Shown here piece by piece: positions 1 to 7,823 of a stretch of 64,000 bases of DNA. This DNA comes from Natrinema gelatinilyticum (GTDB lineage Archaea; Halobacteriota; Halobacteria; Halobacteriales; Natrialbaceae): positions 930,001-994,000 of the forward strand of contig NZ_CP100757.1 in NCBI RefSeq assembly GCF_024266705.1, given 5' to 3'. Position 1 is the first letter of the stretch; each line of letters starts with the position of its first letter. The notes beneath the pieces are model-generated. The model saw nothing but the letters and a program-made list of their open reading frames with translations. It was not told the DNA's origin and did not search any database. The translations under genes and the position numbers were made by a program.

Positions 1-1
1 C

Positions 2-238
2 GATGGCGAACGGCTCTACTGGACGACATCACTGTTCTCCTCGTGGGACAATCAGTTCTTCCCCGAGGAGGGCGAACGAGGGTCAGTCATGCTAAAAGCA
101 GATGTTGACCCACGACGTGGTACGCTTGACCTTGACGAGGAGTTCCTCGTTGATTTCGGCGACCTGCCTGCGGGCCCAGCACGGGCGCACGAAATCAGGT
201 GGCCCGACGGCGACTGTACCAGCGACGTCTGGCAGTGA
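2..238 (+). CDS. Selenium-binding protein / methanethiol oxidase family, C-terminal end (5' truncated by window)
   Basis: Only the last 78 codons lie in the window, in frame from base 2 to a TGA at 236-238. The reading frame holds segments diagnostic of the SBP56/SELENBP1 family: SLFSSWDNQFFP, GSVMLKADVD, FLVDFGDLPAGPARAHE and the terminal GGD-like PDGDCTSDVW, which aligns with the conserved GGDCSSDIW terminus of SELENBP1. Members oxidise methanethiol in bacteria and humans. The stop overlaps a GTG that opens a ferredoxin-like frame, so the two were probably co-transcribed. The substrate in this organism is inferred from family only. The upstream part is outside the window. Confidence 0.9.
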   Translation, partial: DGERLYWTTSLFSSWDNQFFPEEGERGSVMLKADVDPRRGTLDLDEEFLVDFGDLPAGPARAHEIRWPDGDCTSDVWQ

Positions 239-480
239 AGGTAACGCTGGAGTGGCGCGATGGCCGTCGGGAGACGATCAAGGTTCATCGCGGCGAGACG
301 ATACTTGAACGTCGCAGAAAGGGCGGATATCGCGCTGCCGCTCGGGTGTTAGACGGGAGCATGCGCGATGTGTACTTAGACCTTATCTCGATCGAGAATG
401 CGATAAGAACCACACATACGGCGACAAACGAACCGACCATCAGTTCAGCATCGCACCGCATACGAGAGCTCTGTGTGTAG
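235..480 (+). pseudogene. Decayed 2Fe-2S ferredoxin gene next to the SBP56 gene
   Basis: A GTG at 235 overlaps the SBP56 stop and opens MKVTLEWRDGRRETIKVHRG, a typical plant-type ferredoxin start. Near 312 the frame shifts by one. The next frame reads AERADIALPLGC, then a stop where an Arg is expected, then TGACAMCT, which is the GC-x4-AC-x2-C cluster loop of a 2Fe-2S ferredoxin. Further stops follow and the C-terminal Cys region is not recognisable. At least two inactivating changes are visible, so no working ferredoxin is made here. Bases 481-640 hold no feature I recognise. Confidence 0.7.
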
Positions 481-640
481 GGGGAGTTCCTGAATGAGAA
501 CTCATACCTCGCTTCGGGCGTTCGTCGACGCCTGTGCGACCTGTGGAACGGTCGCTCGATTCACTACGACTGGAATCCCAACGCCGATTCAGGACAGCTA
601 GTCCACACACCGCCTCACAGGTTGCTCTTGAGACGGTTCA

Positions 641-1150
641 TTACGAAAATGTATCGAGTTTCTGGACGATTTTCGTGTAGACATCAGGGGCACAATACCA
701 CCCCTCATCGATCATCGCATCGATCACGGTTCGTGCGTCGTCGACACTCATCGCGCCCTGCTTGGCGAGTTTCAGGACGAGGTACGCCGTTCCTCGAGTT
801 GTGACTCCCTCGGCCGCGGCGACGTCACGACCGTACGTCTCATCTATCACGGCTACACCATCGTGTGCGTCGGCACAGGCGAGGACAGCGACATCGGCAT
901 CACTGAGGCTATTGTTCGTCTGGAGCCGCGACAGCAATGGGGTGGTCTCAACCGACACGATATCGAATCGATCAGCGTCGACGCTCCGCTCGATACGACG
1001 GGCGTCCGGATATCCTTCTTCAATGCCGATTGTGATGACCTCTTCGTAGACACGCTCGGGGATTACACACGACGCTTCGAGGTGTTGGGCGAGCGTGAGT
1101 TGATCAACCTTCGCGAGATAGATGAGCGGCGTTGCGTCGAAGATCCACAT
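641..1150 (-). CDS. PIN-domain (DUF3368-type) toxin ribonuclease
   Basis: 169 residues with a PIN fold layout: Asp5 in the N-terminal FDATPLIYLAK strand, Glu36/37 in the next helix, the SDADVAVLA motif (Asp84/Asp86) and Asp103 in VIDETYGRD. These are the acidic metal-binding residues of PIN nucleases. The sequence resembles DUF3368 proteins, which are paired with UPF0175 antitoxins. The ATG directly abuts the stop of the upstream antitoxin (1151), so the pair is one transcription unit with the antitoxin first. The expected role is RNA cleavage neutralised by its partner; the target is unknown. Confidence 0.85.
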   Translation of the reverse strand: MWIFDATPLIYLAKVDQLTLAQHLEASCVIPERVYEEVITIGIEEGYPDARRIERSVDADRFDIVSVETTPLLSRLQTNNSLSDADVAVLACADAHDGVAVIDETYGRDVAAAEGVTTRGTAYLVLKLAKQGAMSVDDARTVIDAMIDEGWYCAPDVYTKIVQKLDTFS

Positions 1151-1441
1151 TCACAGCGCCTCGAGATCTGCGTCAAGATGATCGTCCGCCACCCAGGTGA
1201 TATCATGCTCCTTGGCGAGCTGAGCAAAATCCCAGACGGACATCCCTGCCAGCTCAGCCGCGCTACTGAATGTGATGGTTCCAGCTGCAAGTTGGTCGAG
1301 TGCCTGTTCGCGTCGCCACTCTTCGAGGCCCTCGGAGAGAAGCTTTCGAACGGCCGTACTCCGATCGAGATTCTCGTCCTCGAGATATGCGTCAAGCTCA
1401 GTCTCCAACTCGTCGGGCACGCGTGCCGAGATCGTTCCCAT
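1151..1441 (-). CDS. UPF0175-family antitoxin with ribbon-helix-helix start
   Basis: 96 residues. The N-terminus (TISARVPDELETELDAYLE) looks like a ribbon-helix-helix strand and helix. The C-terminal half (AAELAGMSVWDFAQLAKEH) matches the UPF0175 helix-turn-helix-like region. It precedes and abuts the PIN toxin gene, the standard antitoxin-toxin order. It is expected to bind the toxin and repress its own promoter, which should lie in the AT-rich bases just above 1441 where TACGTTGCATACG-like sequence is seen. Confidence 0.85.
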   Translation of the reverse strand: MGTISARVPDELETELDAYLEDENLDRSTAVRKLLSEGLEEWRREQALDQLAAGTITFSSAAELAGMSVWDFAQLAKEHDITWVADDHLDADLEAL

Positions 1442-1664
1442 ACTGTTTACATCGTATGCAACGTATACAAATGCTTCGGTGTCCTGACTGTTGAACAGCG
1501 CCTTCTGAGTAGAGATGAAGCAACGCCAGTTCTGAGGGCCCTCACGTCAGCAGTTCACAGGGCAACTCCAGCGGTGGCCCCTCACCAAGCCACCGCTATT
1601 CAATAGAGCACGATATACTACGTCGGTATCTCCACTCACTCCGGAGCGACCCCGTCGGCCGGTT

Positions 1665-2378
1665 TCATTCGCCATCGTCGAACGAGTTCGCCGCTGCGGC
1701 GAGCGACTCGGCGATCTCCGACAGCCACGCCTCTCGATCGTTCGCGTCGACGAACGCTGACGCCGCGCCAGCAGCATTAGCGCCGCGTTCGAAACTCGCC
1801 GCCACATCCGCTGCAGTGTTGATCCCGCCACCGAGAAGGATTTGAGTCCCCGGATTTTCTGATTCGACCATCGAGACGAACGTTTCGACGCGCTCGGGAT
1901 GCATTCGTGCCAGTGCACGGTCGCTTGCGATGTCTGCCGGATTTTCGAGCAGCAGACAGTCGGGATCGAATGTGAGCGCAGATCGTCCCAGGTCGACACT
2001 GTCGACGCAGACGATCGACTCGAGACCGTACTCCGCACAGCCGGCGACGACGTCTCCGACGGCACTGAACTCTGCTGGGCTTTCGGGATGGTTGACGAGC
2101 ACACCCGCTGTACCTGCTTCAGCGACTGCCGCGAGCGATATCTGCCCGTTTCCGCGTCCGGTCTCCAGTGTGTCGATCGATTGGGCGACGACCGAAAGGT
2201 CCGTTTCCTCGGCTATTCGGTAGATGTCGGGGATTTGTGGAGCCACGGCGAACGTTGCACTGGTCCGCCGTTGTACGGCTTCGATCGTCTTCGCCAGTTC
2301 GAGGCCGTCAGCTCCCGCAGTTCCCTCGTAGAGTTTGTAATTGATCAGAAAGTGCGGATAGGTGAGCGCCATCGTCAC
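1665..2378 (-). CDS. Divergent triosephosphate isomerase family protein
   Basis: 237 residues, slightly longer than archaeal TIMs. The catalytic set is visible: Asn13-x-Lys15 (LINYKLYEGT), His97 (LVNHPES, the usual NHSE loop), Glu145 (LLLENPADI, the usual EPPELI loop) and the phosphate-binding LLGGGIN. The loop sequences differ from ordinary TIM: NHPES for NHSER, ENPADIAS for EPPELIGTG, AQSID for AQHVD, and no LASG near the end. These changes fall on phosphate and substrate loops, so this is probably a paralogue acting on another sugar phosphate rather than the housekeeping enzyme. It may start at either of two Mets. Confidence 0.75.
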   Translation of the reverse strand: MTMALTYPHFLINYKLYEGTAGADGLELAKTIEAVQRRTSATFAVAPQIPDIYRIAEETDLSVVAQSIDTLETGRGNGQISLAAVAEAGTAGVLVNHPESPAEFSAVGDVVAGCAEYGLESIVCVDSVDLGRSALTFDPDCLLLENPADIASDRALARMHPERVETFVSMVESENPGTQILLGGGINTAADVAASFERGANAAGAASAFVDANDREAWLSEIAESLAAAANSFDDGE

Positions 2379-2536
2379 GCAGACAGACGTGAAGGAACGT
2401 TTTCAGCGTTGTCCTGCCCTGCGGCCGTCGCTCAGATAGGATCGCCATACATCCAGTCTTCTGGATGTTTGAAAGAGTCGATAGTCAACCGCTCTGCCCG
2501 GATGGACACTAGGAATGTGAACTCCTTGATGAGTAG

Positions 2537-2809
2537 TCATCGCCGTTCTTCTGGCGATGTGACCCGAAGTTCGTCTCCGACTTCGTAGAAGTAGCCTCGT
2601 TCGAGGAGCCGAGTGAGTGCGTACTCGACGTCCTGTTGCTCGAGTGCTAGCTCTGCATCGGAGCTCAGTACGTCGACGGCATCGTCGTACTCGATCAGCG
2701 GGACACTGTCTTCTCCATGGTCTGGCCGACGGGCCTCCGTACACAGCCGATCGTAGCACTCGAGAATCCACTCCGGAAGTGGTGACCGTGGATCTGTACT
2801 GCCAGCCAT
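2537..2809 (-). CDS. Small conserved-looking haloarchaeal protein, function unknown
   Basis: 90 residues from the ATG at 2809 (MAGSTDPRSPLPEWILE...). The frame is open further upstream but that extension looks non-coding. The sequence is acidic, with a probable helical first half and a short winged-looking tail (LTRLLERGYFYEVGDELRVT) resembling the end of a winged helix. I do not recognise the family. After its TGA the same frame continues for 34 more codons to a TGA at 2432, reading like protein (see findings). Confidence 0.6.
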   Translation of the reverse strand: MAGSTDPRSPLPEWILECYDRLCTEARRPDHGEDSVPLIEYDDAVDVLSSDAELALEQQDVEYALTRLLERGYFYEVGDELRVTSPEERR

Positions 2810-3363
2810 TGCAGTTCTGTCTGGTCGTTTCGACAGTTGTCCGTTTAACAGTATCCGTCGAATCCCGTTGCTCTCGCACGGACAGCGTAATCCCCCTGCC
2901 AAATCGAAGCGACCACCCGTACCCTATTATCGATCTGGCTAGGCTGCAGTCGTCCACAGTAGCCCGAACACAGCGAAGCGTCACTGCAGGCTGATATCAA
3001 ACTCGTCGACAGCTTCATTCGGCGTGACATCACGCACAAAGGTGGTCGATTGCGAAGCCAGACAGCACGGCTGCAGGCGATTCGACGGGACAGTAAGTGA
3101 TCACAGAGTCAACAGAGACGATTCTGACCAACTGAGAATCAGGACGAGATTGATAATCATCCACCTGGACATCTATCCTGTCGCGTTACCCCGCGCGACA
3201 GGCCAGTCCAATCATTTACGACCCCACTTTGTCTCAGTCCGCCCGGCGGCTACCCCCCGCCCATCCGGGCGGCTTTTGAGGTCCGATCACGAACGTTGAG
3301 TGGCAGCTATTCAATCTCGAGTGCATCGACGGCTCCGTCCAGCTGGATGTCGTGAAGCACCTC
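2810..3363. other. Intergenic stretch without recognisable gene
   Basis: No frame here shows coding-like codon use or a known family on either strand. There is a C/G-rich patch around 3238-3280 with an imperfect inverted repeat (GCCCGGCGG / CCGGGCGGC). The stretch ends in a transposon-end remnant at 3364. Confidence 0.5.
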
Positions 3364-3411
3364 GATGGCACGCCCCGAGGCACTCTCGATGTATCTCTGT
3401 AGAACTATAAG
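3364..3411 (-). repeat. Solo left end of the CCTCGGGGC-type TnpB/MITE family
   Basis: Read on the minus strand this matches the left ends of the elements at 24985 and 48674: CTACAG...CGAGAGTGCCTCGGGGC. Other solo copies are at 57116 and 60268. Only the end is present; no internal element sequence follows. It lies directly upstream of the membrane-protein gene at 3440 and may carry part of its promoter region. Confidence 0.6.
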
Positions 3412-3439
3412 GCGAAATCCCCATTCTGGAAGTAGATTG

Positions 3440-4087
3440 ATGTTCCGCGATCGACCATACGATCACCGACTTCTAATTGCGGGTTGCCTCTTTGCCGTGT
3501 TTTGCGTTGCGTGGTGGGCGATCCCCCCTCGAAAAATACTGCCTCTACTTTCGGATACCCGTGGCGCGCTTTTTCTGCTCGTATTGTTTGCCCTATACGT
3601 CGCGAGACCCTTCATAGCTGCTCCATTGAGTCTGTTCTCTATCTTCGTCGGGTACCGGTTTGATATTTCTCTGGGTATTCCAATTGCACTGCTGGGGACT
3701 ATCTTGACCTGTCTTCCACCGTTTGTTATCGCCCAGTATCTCCGTGGTGACAGTGGTTTCGTAGGATGGCTCTCCAAGAAGGGCGAAGACACGTTTCGAA
3801 CGACGGGCGGAGTTCGGGGTGTTATCGCTGCCCGCCTGTCACCAGCGCCAGCTGATGCCATCTCGTATAGTGCCGGGCTTTCTGGCGTATCGATGTCTGC
3901 GTTCATTGCGGGGACTGCAATCGGCGAACTCCCCTGGGCGACGGCGTATGTAATCACTGGCGCTTCTATGCGGAATCTCACAATGGGGAAAATCCAGTTA
4001 GATTGGCGAGTATTTGCAATTGGTGCTGTGATCGCTTTCGCGTTGGTAGCCAAACCAGGGTACGAGAAACTACGCTCGAAGAATTGA
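3440..4087 (+). CDS. TVP38/TMEM64 (DedA-like, VTT-domain) membrane protein
   Basis: 215 residues from the ATG at 3440; the longer upstream frame overlaps the repeat end and lacks hydrophobic character. There are about five membrane segments. The VTT signature region is visible: a glycine/proline-rich re-entrant part (PFIAAPLSLFSIFVGYRFD), the F.RT..GVRGVIAARLSPAP region and the GTAIGELPWATAYVITGAS hairpin. The family sits in the cytoplasmic membrane and is implicated in lipid scrambling or transport. No neighbour points to a specific job here. Confidence 0.8.
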   Translation: MFRDRPYDHRLLIAGCLFAVFCVAWWAIPPRKILPLLSDTRGALFLLVLFALYVARPFIAAPLSLFSIFVGYRFDISLGIPIALLGTILTCLPPFVIAQYLRGDSGFVGWLSKKGEDTFRTTGGVRGVIAARLSPAPADAISYSAGLSGVSMSAFIAGTAIGELPWATAYVITGASMRNLTMGKIQLDWRVFAIGAVIAFALVAKPGYEKLRSKN

Positions 4088-4332
4088 CAACGGCAGTACC
4101 TCACAAATCATCCGCAGCGAACTGGCATTGTCGGTGATTTCCTCACCGATCCAAATCGCCACTGAATCATCGAAGATATGGATATGAAGCGAGATTGCGG
4201 AGAATTTACCGGCACTGAACGAGAGTACGGCAACCGCCACGTTGATTGGCGTAACGGAGGCGTTCGATTGCTGCTTCGCAGCGACCGGTCGAACACGGAA
4301 CGTAAATATGATCTCTTCGACAACTGCTATCT

Positions 4333-4857
4333 ATGGCCAAGGAGCCGAAACCAGACGGTATCGACTGGGATTTCAAGGAGCGGGATATCAAGATCCTGCG
4401 CGAACTCGCAGCCAACCCGCAAATTTCGAGCCGGGAGCTCGCGGATCTCCTCGAGGAGAAATACGATATCGATATCTCGAACGTCACGGTGAGCGAAACA
4501 ATCCGAAAGATGCGGGAGTCGCGGATCTTTCACGAGGCCGTCCTCCCGAACGAAGAGTTTTATAACTTTGCGCTGTTCGAGTTCAAATTCTTCCCGTGGG
4601 GATTCAGCGACAACTGGAAAGAGGCGATGGAGTACATCATCGAGGATGAACACACCATGATGTACTTCATCTCGAATGGAGAGTATCAGTGGAAGACGAT
4701 CATGATGTTCAGAACACGCGAGGCGGAATCGAAGTGGATTCACAACTTTTATCGGGAATACGGCGACGTCGTCCTGAACGTTCGCAACTCCGTAGCTCAT
4801 AACATGCTGAAATTCAGAACCGACCCGAAGATCTTCGAATTGCTCGACGAATCGTAA
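4333..4857 (+). CDS. Lrp/AsnC-like winged-helix regulator
   Basis: 174 residues. Residues 15-65 form a winged HTH of Lrp type (FKERDIKILRELAANPQISS, ELADLLEEKYDIDISNVTV, SETIRKMRESRIF). Residues 75-165 could form a ligand-sensing domain without a typical RAM signature. The stop is only 6 bases from the end of the convergent importer operon, so its position suggests it controls the polyamine-type ABC importer and the divergent catabolic genes. That link is inference from location. Confidence 0.75.
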   Translation: MAKEPKPDGIDWDFKERDIKILRELAANPQISSRELADLLEEKYDIDISNVTVSETIRKMRESRIFHEAVLPNEEFYNFALFEFKFFPWGFSDNWKEAMEYIIEDEHTMMYFISNGEYQWKTIMMFRTREAESKWIHNFYREYGDVVLNVRNSVAHNMLKFRTDPKIFELLDES

Positions 4858-4863
4858 GCGGGG

Positions 4864-5685
4864 TCAGTTGGCGTTGCTGGTCAGCCAACGCTGGATCGCA
4901 AGTCCGACGAGCGGGACGACCATCGTGATCACGAGCACGAGCGTCGCGAGCACGTTCACCTTCGGCGTGATCGTCGTTCGCACCATCGAGTAGATGACGA
5001 CTGGAACCGTGGTCGTCTCCCGCTGTACCCAGAACTGGGAGGCGGTAAACTCGCCGAACGAGATGACGAATGAGAGGACCATCGCCGTGATGATCGACGG
5101 CGCAATCTGCGGAAGCGTGATCTCCCGGAACGTCACTAATCGATCGGCACCGAGGGTCATCGCCGCGTCCTCAAGCGTCTCGTCGAAGAGGTAGAGGCGG
5201 CTGCGGACGATCAGGAACGCGTAGGGAAGTGCGAGCAACGTGTGCATGACGATCAGCCACCAGATGTTCCGGTTCAGGCCGATCTCGGTGAAGAAACTCG
5301 TCGCCGCGACGCCGACGATCACGGGGGGGACGATCATCGGAGTCAAGAGCGCAATCGAGAGCGCCTTCTTTATGGGAAACGGCTTCCGTACGAATCCCAT
5401 GGCGGTGAGCGTACCGATTGCGCCCGCCAGTACCGCGGCGGCGATACCTACCTGCGTGCTCACCCAGACGGCGCTGAGGAACATCTCGTCTCTGAAGAAC
5501 TCGACGTACCAGTCGAGCGTCAGTCCGCTCGGCGGGAAGGTCGCGATCCGTTGTGCGCTGAAGGAATTGACGACGACGACGATGAGCGGAAGGATCATGC
5601 TCAGGTAGACCAACGCGGAGACGAGTCTGATCCCGTGCCAGTTCCAGTTTGCTTTGACGTCGGATGCGTACTCACGAACGCTCAT
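4864..5685 (-). CDS. potC: ABC importer permease, PotC-type
   Basis: 273 residues from the ATG at 5685, chosen because it overlaps the stop of the preceding permease by four bases (ATGA). There are six membrane helices. The EAA loop is LEDAAMTLGADRLVTFREIT, followed by LPQIAP, typical of PotC/spermidine-putrescine permeases. It is the last gene of the minus-strand operon binding protein - ATPase - M24 enzyme - PotB - PotC. It forms the transmembrane channel with the gene before it. Confidence 0.9.
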   Translation of the reverse strand: MSVREYASDVKANWNWHGIRLVSALVYLSMILPLIVVVVNSFSAQRIATFPPSGLTLDWYVEFFRDEMFLSAVWVSTQVGIAAAVLAGAIGTLTAMGFVRKPFPIKKALSIALLTPMIVPPVIVGVAATSFFTEIGLNRNIWWLIVMHTLLALPYAFLIVRSRLYLFDETLEDAAMTLGADRLVTFREITLPQIAPSIITAMVLSFVISFGEFTASQFWVQRETTTVPVVIYSMVRTTITPKVNVLATLVLVITMVVPLVGLAIQRWLTSNAN

Positions 5686-6614
5686 AGCTGGGTCCCCTCG
5701 AGCGCTTCCTCGATGTCCGCCTTTCGACTGAACAGATAGAGTATGCTTACGATCAGCGCCACGTAGACGAGCGACAGCGTCGCCGCGAACGGCCAGTTGA
5801 AGTCTTGGCTGAACACGGTCTCGATGACGGGTGCGATCAGTCGATCGCTGGGTCCGCCGAGGAGCTGTGGTGCCAGATACGCTCCCGCGGAGAGGATGAA
5901 CGTGAACAGGATCCCGGAGACGACGCCGGGCCAGGAGAGGGGAAACGTCACCTCCCGGAACGCCCGAGCGTCGCTCGCACCCAGGGTCTTCGCCGCCTGG
6001 ATGATCTCCTCGTCGATCGTACTGACGATCGAGTACACCGGCAGCACCATGAACGGCATGATGCTTACCGATAGTCCGAGAATCATCCCGCGGGTCGTAT
6101 AGAGGATCTCGACCGGTTGACCGACGACGCCGAGCCACAGCAGGAAGTCGTTGACGATTCCCTGTCGACCCAGGATCGGGATCCACGCGTACGTGCGGAT
6201 CACGAGCGGGACCCAGAACTGGACGACGACGAGTCCCAGCAGAATCGGAGTCCAGCGGCTCTTGGACCGTCCGAGGAAGTACCCGAGCGTGTAGCCGAAC
6301 GGTAACACGATCAGCGTCGTTACGACGCCGATCAGTAGGGACCGAACGATCACGCGGTGATAAACGGACCCGTTGACGAACCGCCGGTAGTTCTCGAGCG
6401 TCGGTTCGTAGATGATGGTTCCGAACTCGCCGGATCGGAAGAAGCTGAAGGCGACGATAACCGTCAACGGCAGGAACAGGAACAGCAGCACCCACAGCAG
6501 TCCCGATCCTGGGGAGAGCACGTAACCGATCGACTCACTCTCCATCAGTCGCTGTCGGATCGATTCGACTCGGTCGGGTGTCTCTGCCGTCGTCGATGCG
6601 GTCTCGCTGTTCAT
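5682..6614 (-). CDS. potB: ABC importer permease, PotB-type
   Basis: 310 residues. A cytoplasmic N-terminus of about 35 residues precedes six membrane helices. The EAA motif is IIQAAKTLGASDARAFREVT followed by FPLSWPGV, as in PotB/PotH. It starts 10 bases after the M24 enzyme stop and overlaps PotC by four bases, so translation is probably coupled. Confidence 0.9.
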   Translation of the reverse strand: MNSETASTTAETPDRVESIRQRLMESESIGYVLSPGSGLLWVLLFLFLPLTVIVAFSFFRSGEFGTIIYEPTLENYRRFVNGSVYHRVIVRSLLIGVVTTLIVLPFGYTLGYFLGRSKSRWTPILLGLVVVQFWVPLVIRTYAWIPILGRQGIVNDFLLWLGVVGQPVEILYTTRGMILGLSVSIMPFMVLPVYSIVSTIDEEIIQAAKTLGASDARAFREVTFPLSWPGVVSGILFTFILSAGAYLAPQLLGGPSDRLIAPVIETVFSQDFNWPFAATLSLVYVALIVSILYLFSRKADIEEALEGTQL

Positions 6615-6623
6615 GGATTCACC

Positions 6624-7823
6624 TCAAAGGAACTTTTCATGAGCTGGATGGGGGGTTCGCGAGAGGACCTCGCTGCCGCGGTCGGTTACGAGTACCATGT
6701 CTTCGAAGCGGACACCGGCGACACCGCGGCGGAACAGGCCCGGCTCGATCATGACGATCATGTTCTCCTCGAGCGTGACGTCCGCGGTTGGTCCCACGTA
6801 TGGCGGTTCGTGGGCGACGACGCCGGTCCCGTGACCGATGTCGCCGTCGGTCAGCCACTCCTCGTAGCCGAACTCGACGAAGACGTCGCGAGCGGCGTCG
6901 TACACCTCGCGACCGGTCGCGCCGGGTTCGATGGCGTCGATCGCCGCCTCGTGGGCCGCGAAGGTCGCCTGGTACATCGATCGCTGTTCGTCGGACGGCG
7001 TGCCGGGGAACGCCATTCTGGCCAGTTCGCTGTAGTACCCCTTCCACATCGGACCTTCGTCGAGCTGGACGAACTCTCCTCGACGGATGCGCTTTCTTGA
7101 CGGATACTCCTGGCAGCGCGACCAGCGGACGCCGGAGCTGACGATCGCCGGAAGGGCGTAGGCACCGGCCGCACCGGCCGAAATCATGGCGTCCATGATT
7201 GCGCCGGAGACTTCGCACTCGCGGACGCCGACCTCGACCGCCTCGATGCCGGCCTCGATCGCGAGTTCGGCGATCGAGAGCCCCTCGTCGATGAGCGCAA
7301 TCTCCGCGTCCGTCTTGACGGCCCGCGCCTCGAAGAGCAACTCGCCCGCGTCATGGAACTCACAACCCGGCAGCGACGCCTCGAGTTTCCGGGCGAACCG
7401 GTACTCCATGTGCGGATCGAGGGCGACAACGCCGTCCGCGACACCGCGCTCTTCGAGTACTGTCGCGAACGTCGCCGCGGCCTCGCCGTTCGTCGCCGAA
7501 AACGGGACGACGTCCGGGAACCAGTGGCGCTCGTCGAGGTCCGCCGCCAGCCGCGGGGCGGCGACGATCGTTGGCTCTCCCGTCCGGGTCACGACTGCGC
7601 CGTGTTCGGCCGAGAGCGAGAAACTGTCGTAGGGGCCGTAACCGACGAGATATCGAAGGTTGTCGGACCGATTGACGATCAGGGCGTCGACGCTCGCGTC
7701 GGCCATCCGCTCCTGTACCAGCTCGAGATTCTCTCGTGCGACGGGCTCGAGGACTCGGAACAGTTCCTGGCGCTCGTAGTCCCGGTGGCCTGGTTCACCG
7801 TGCTGGATCCGTACGCCCGTCAT
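6624..7823 (-). CDS. M24 (creatinase/aminopeptidase P fold) hydrolase
   Basis: 399 residues with a creatinase-type N-terminal domain (1-170) and a pita-bread catalytic domain (175-395). Expected metal ligands can be placed at Asp255 (LDEGP), Glu266 (YYSELAR, where most Xaa-Pro peptidases have Asp), His331 (IGHGTG), Glu360 (MIEPGLF) and Glu374 (RFEDMVL). Four of five ligands are standard and one is Glu for Asp. M24 enzymes hydrolyse Xaa-Pro peptides, or creatine in the case of creatinase. Lying inside an importer operon, four bases overlapping the ATPase gene, it probably acts on the imported compound. The divergent creatininase-family gene makes a creatinine-like or other N-substituted amide substrate worth considering. 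Confidence 0.85.
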   Translation of the reverse strand: MTGVRIQHGEPGHRDYERQELFRVLEPVARENLELVQERMADASVDALIVNRSDNLRYLVGYGPYDSFSLSAEHGAVVTRTGEPTIVAAPRLAADLDERHWFPDVVPFSATNGEAAATFATVLEERGVADGVVALDPHMEYRFARKLEASLPGCEFHDAGELLFEARAVKTDAEIALIDEGLSIAELAIEAGIEAVEVGVRECEVSGAIMDAMISAGAAGAYALPAIVSSGVRWSRCQEYPSRKRIRRGEFVQLDEGPMWKGYYSELARMAFPGTPSDEQRSMYQATFAAHEAAIDAIEPGATGREVYDAARDVFVEFGYEEWLTDGDIGHGTGVVAHEPPYVGPTADVTLEENMIVMIEPGLFRRGVAGVRFEDMVLVTDRGSEVLSRTPHPAHEKFL

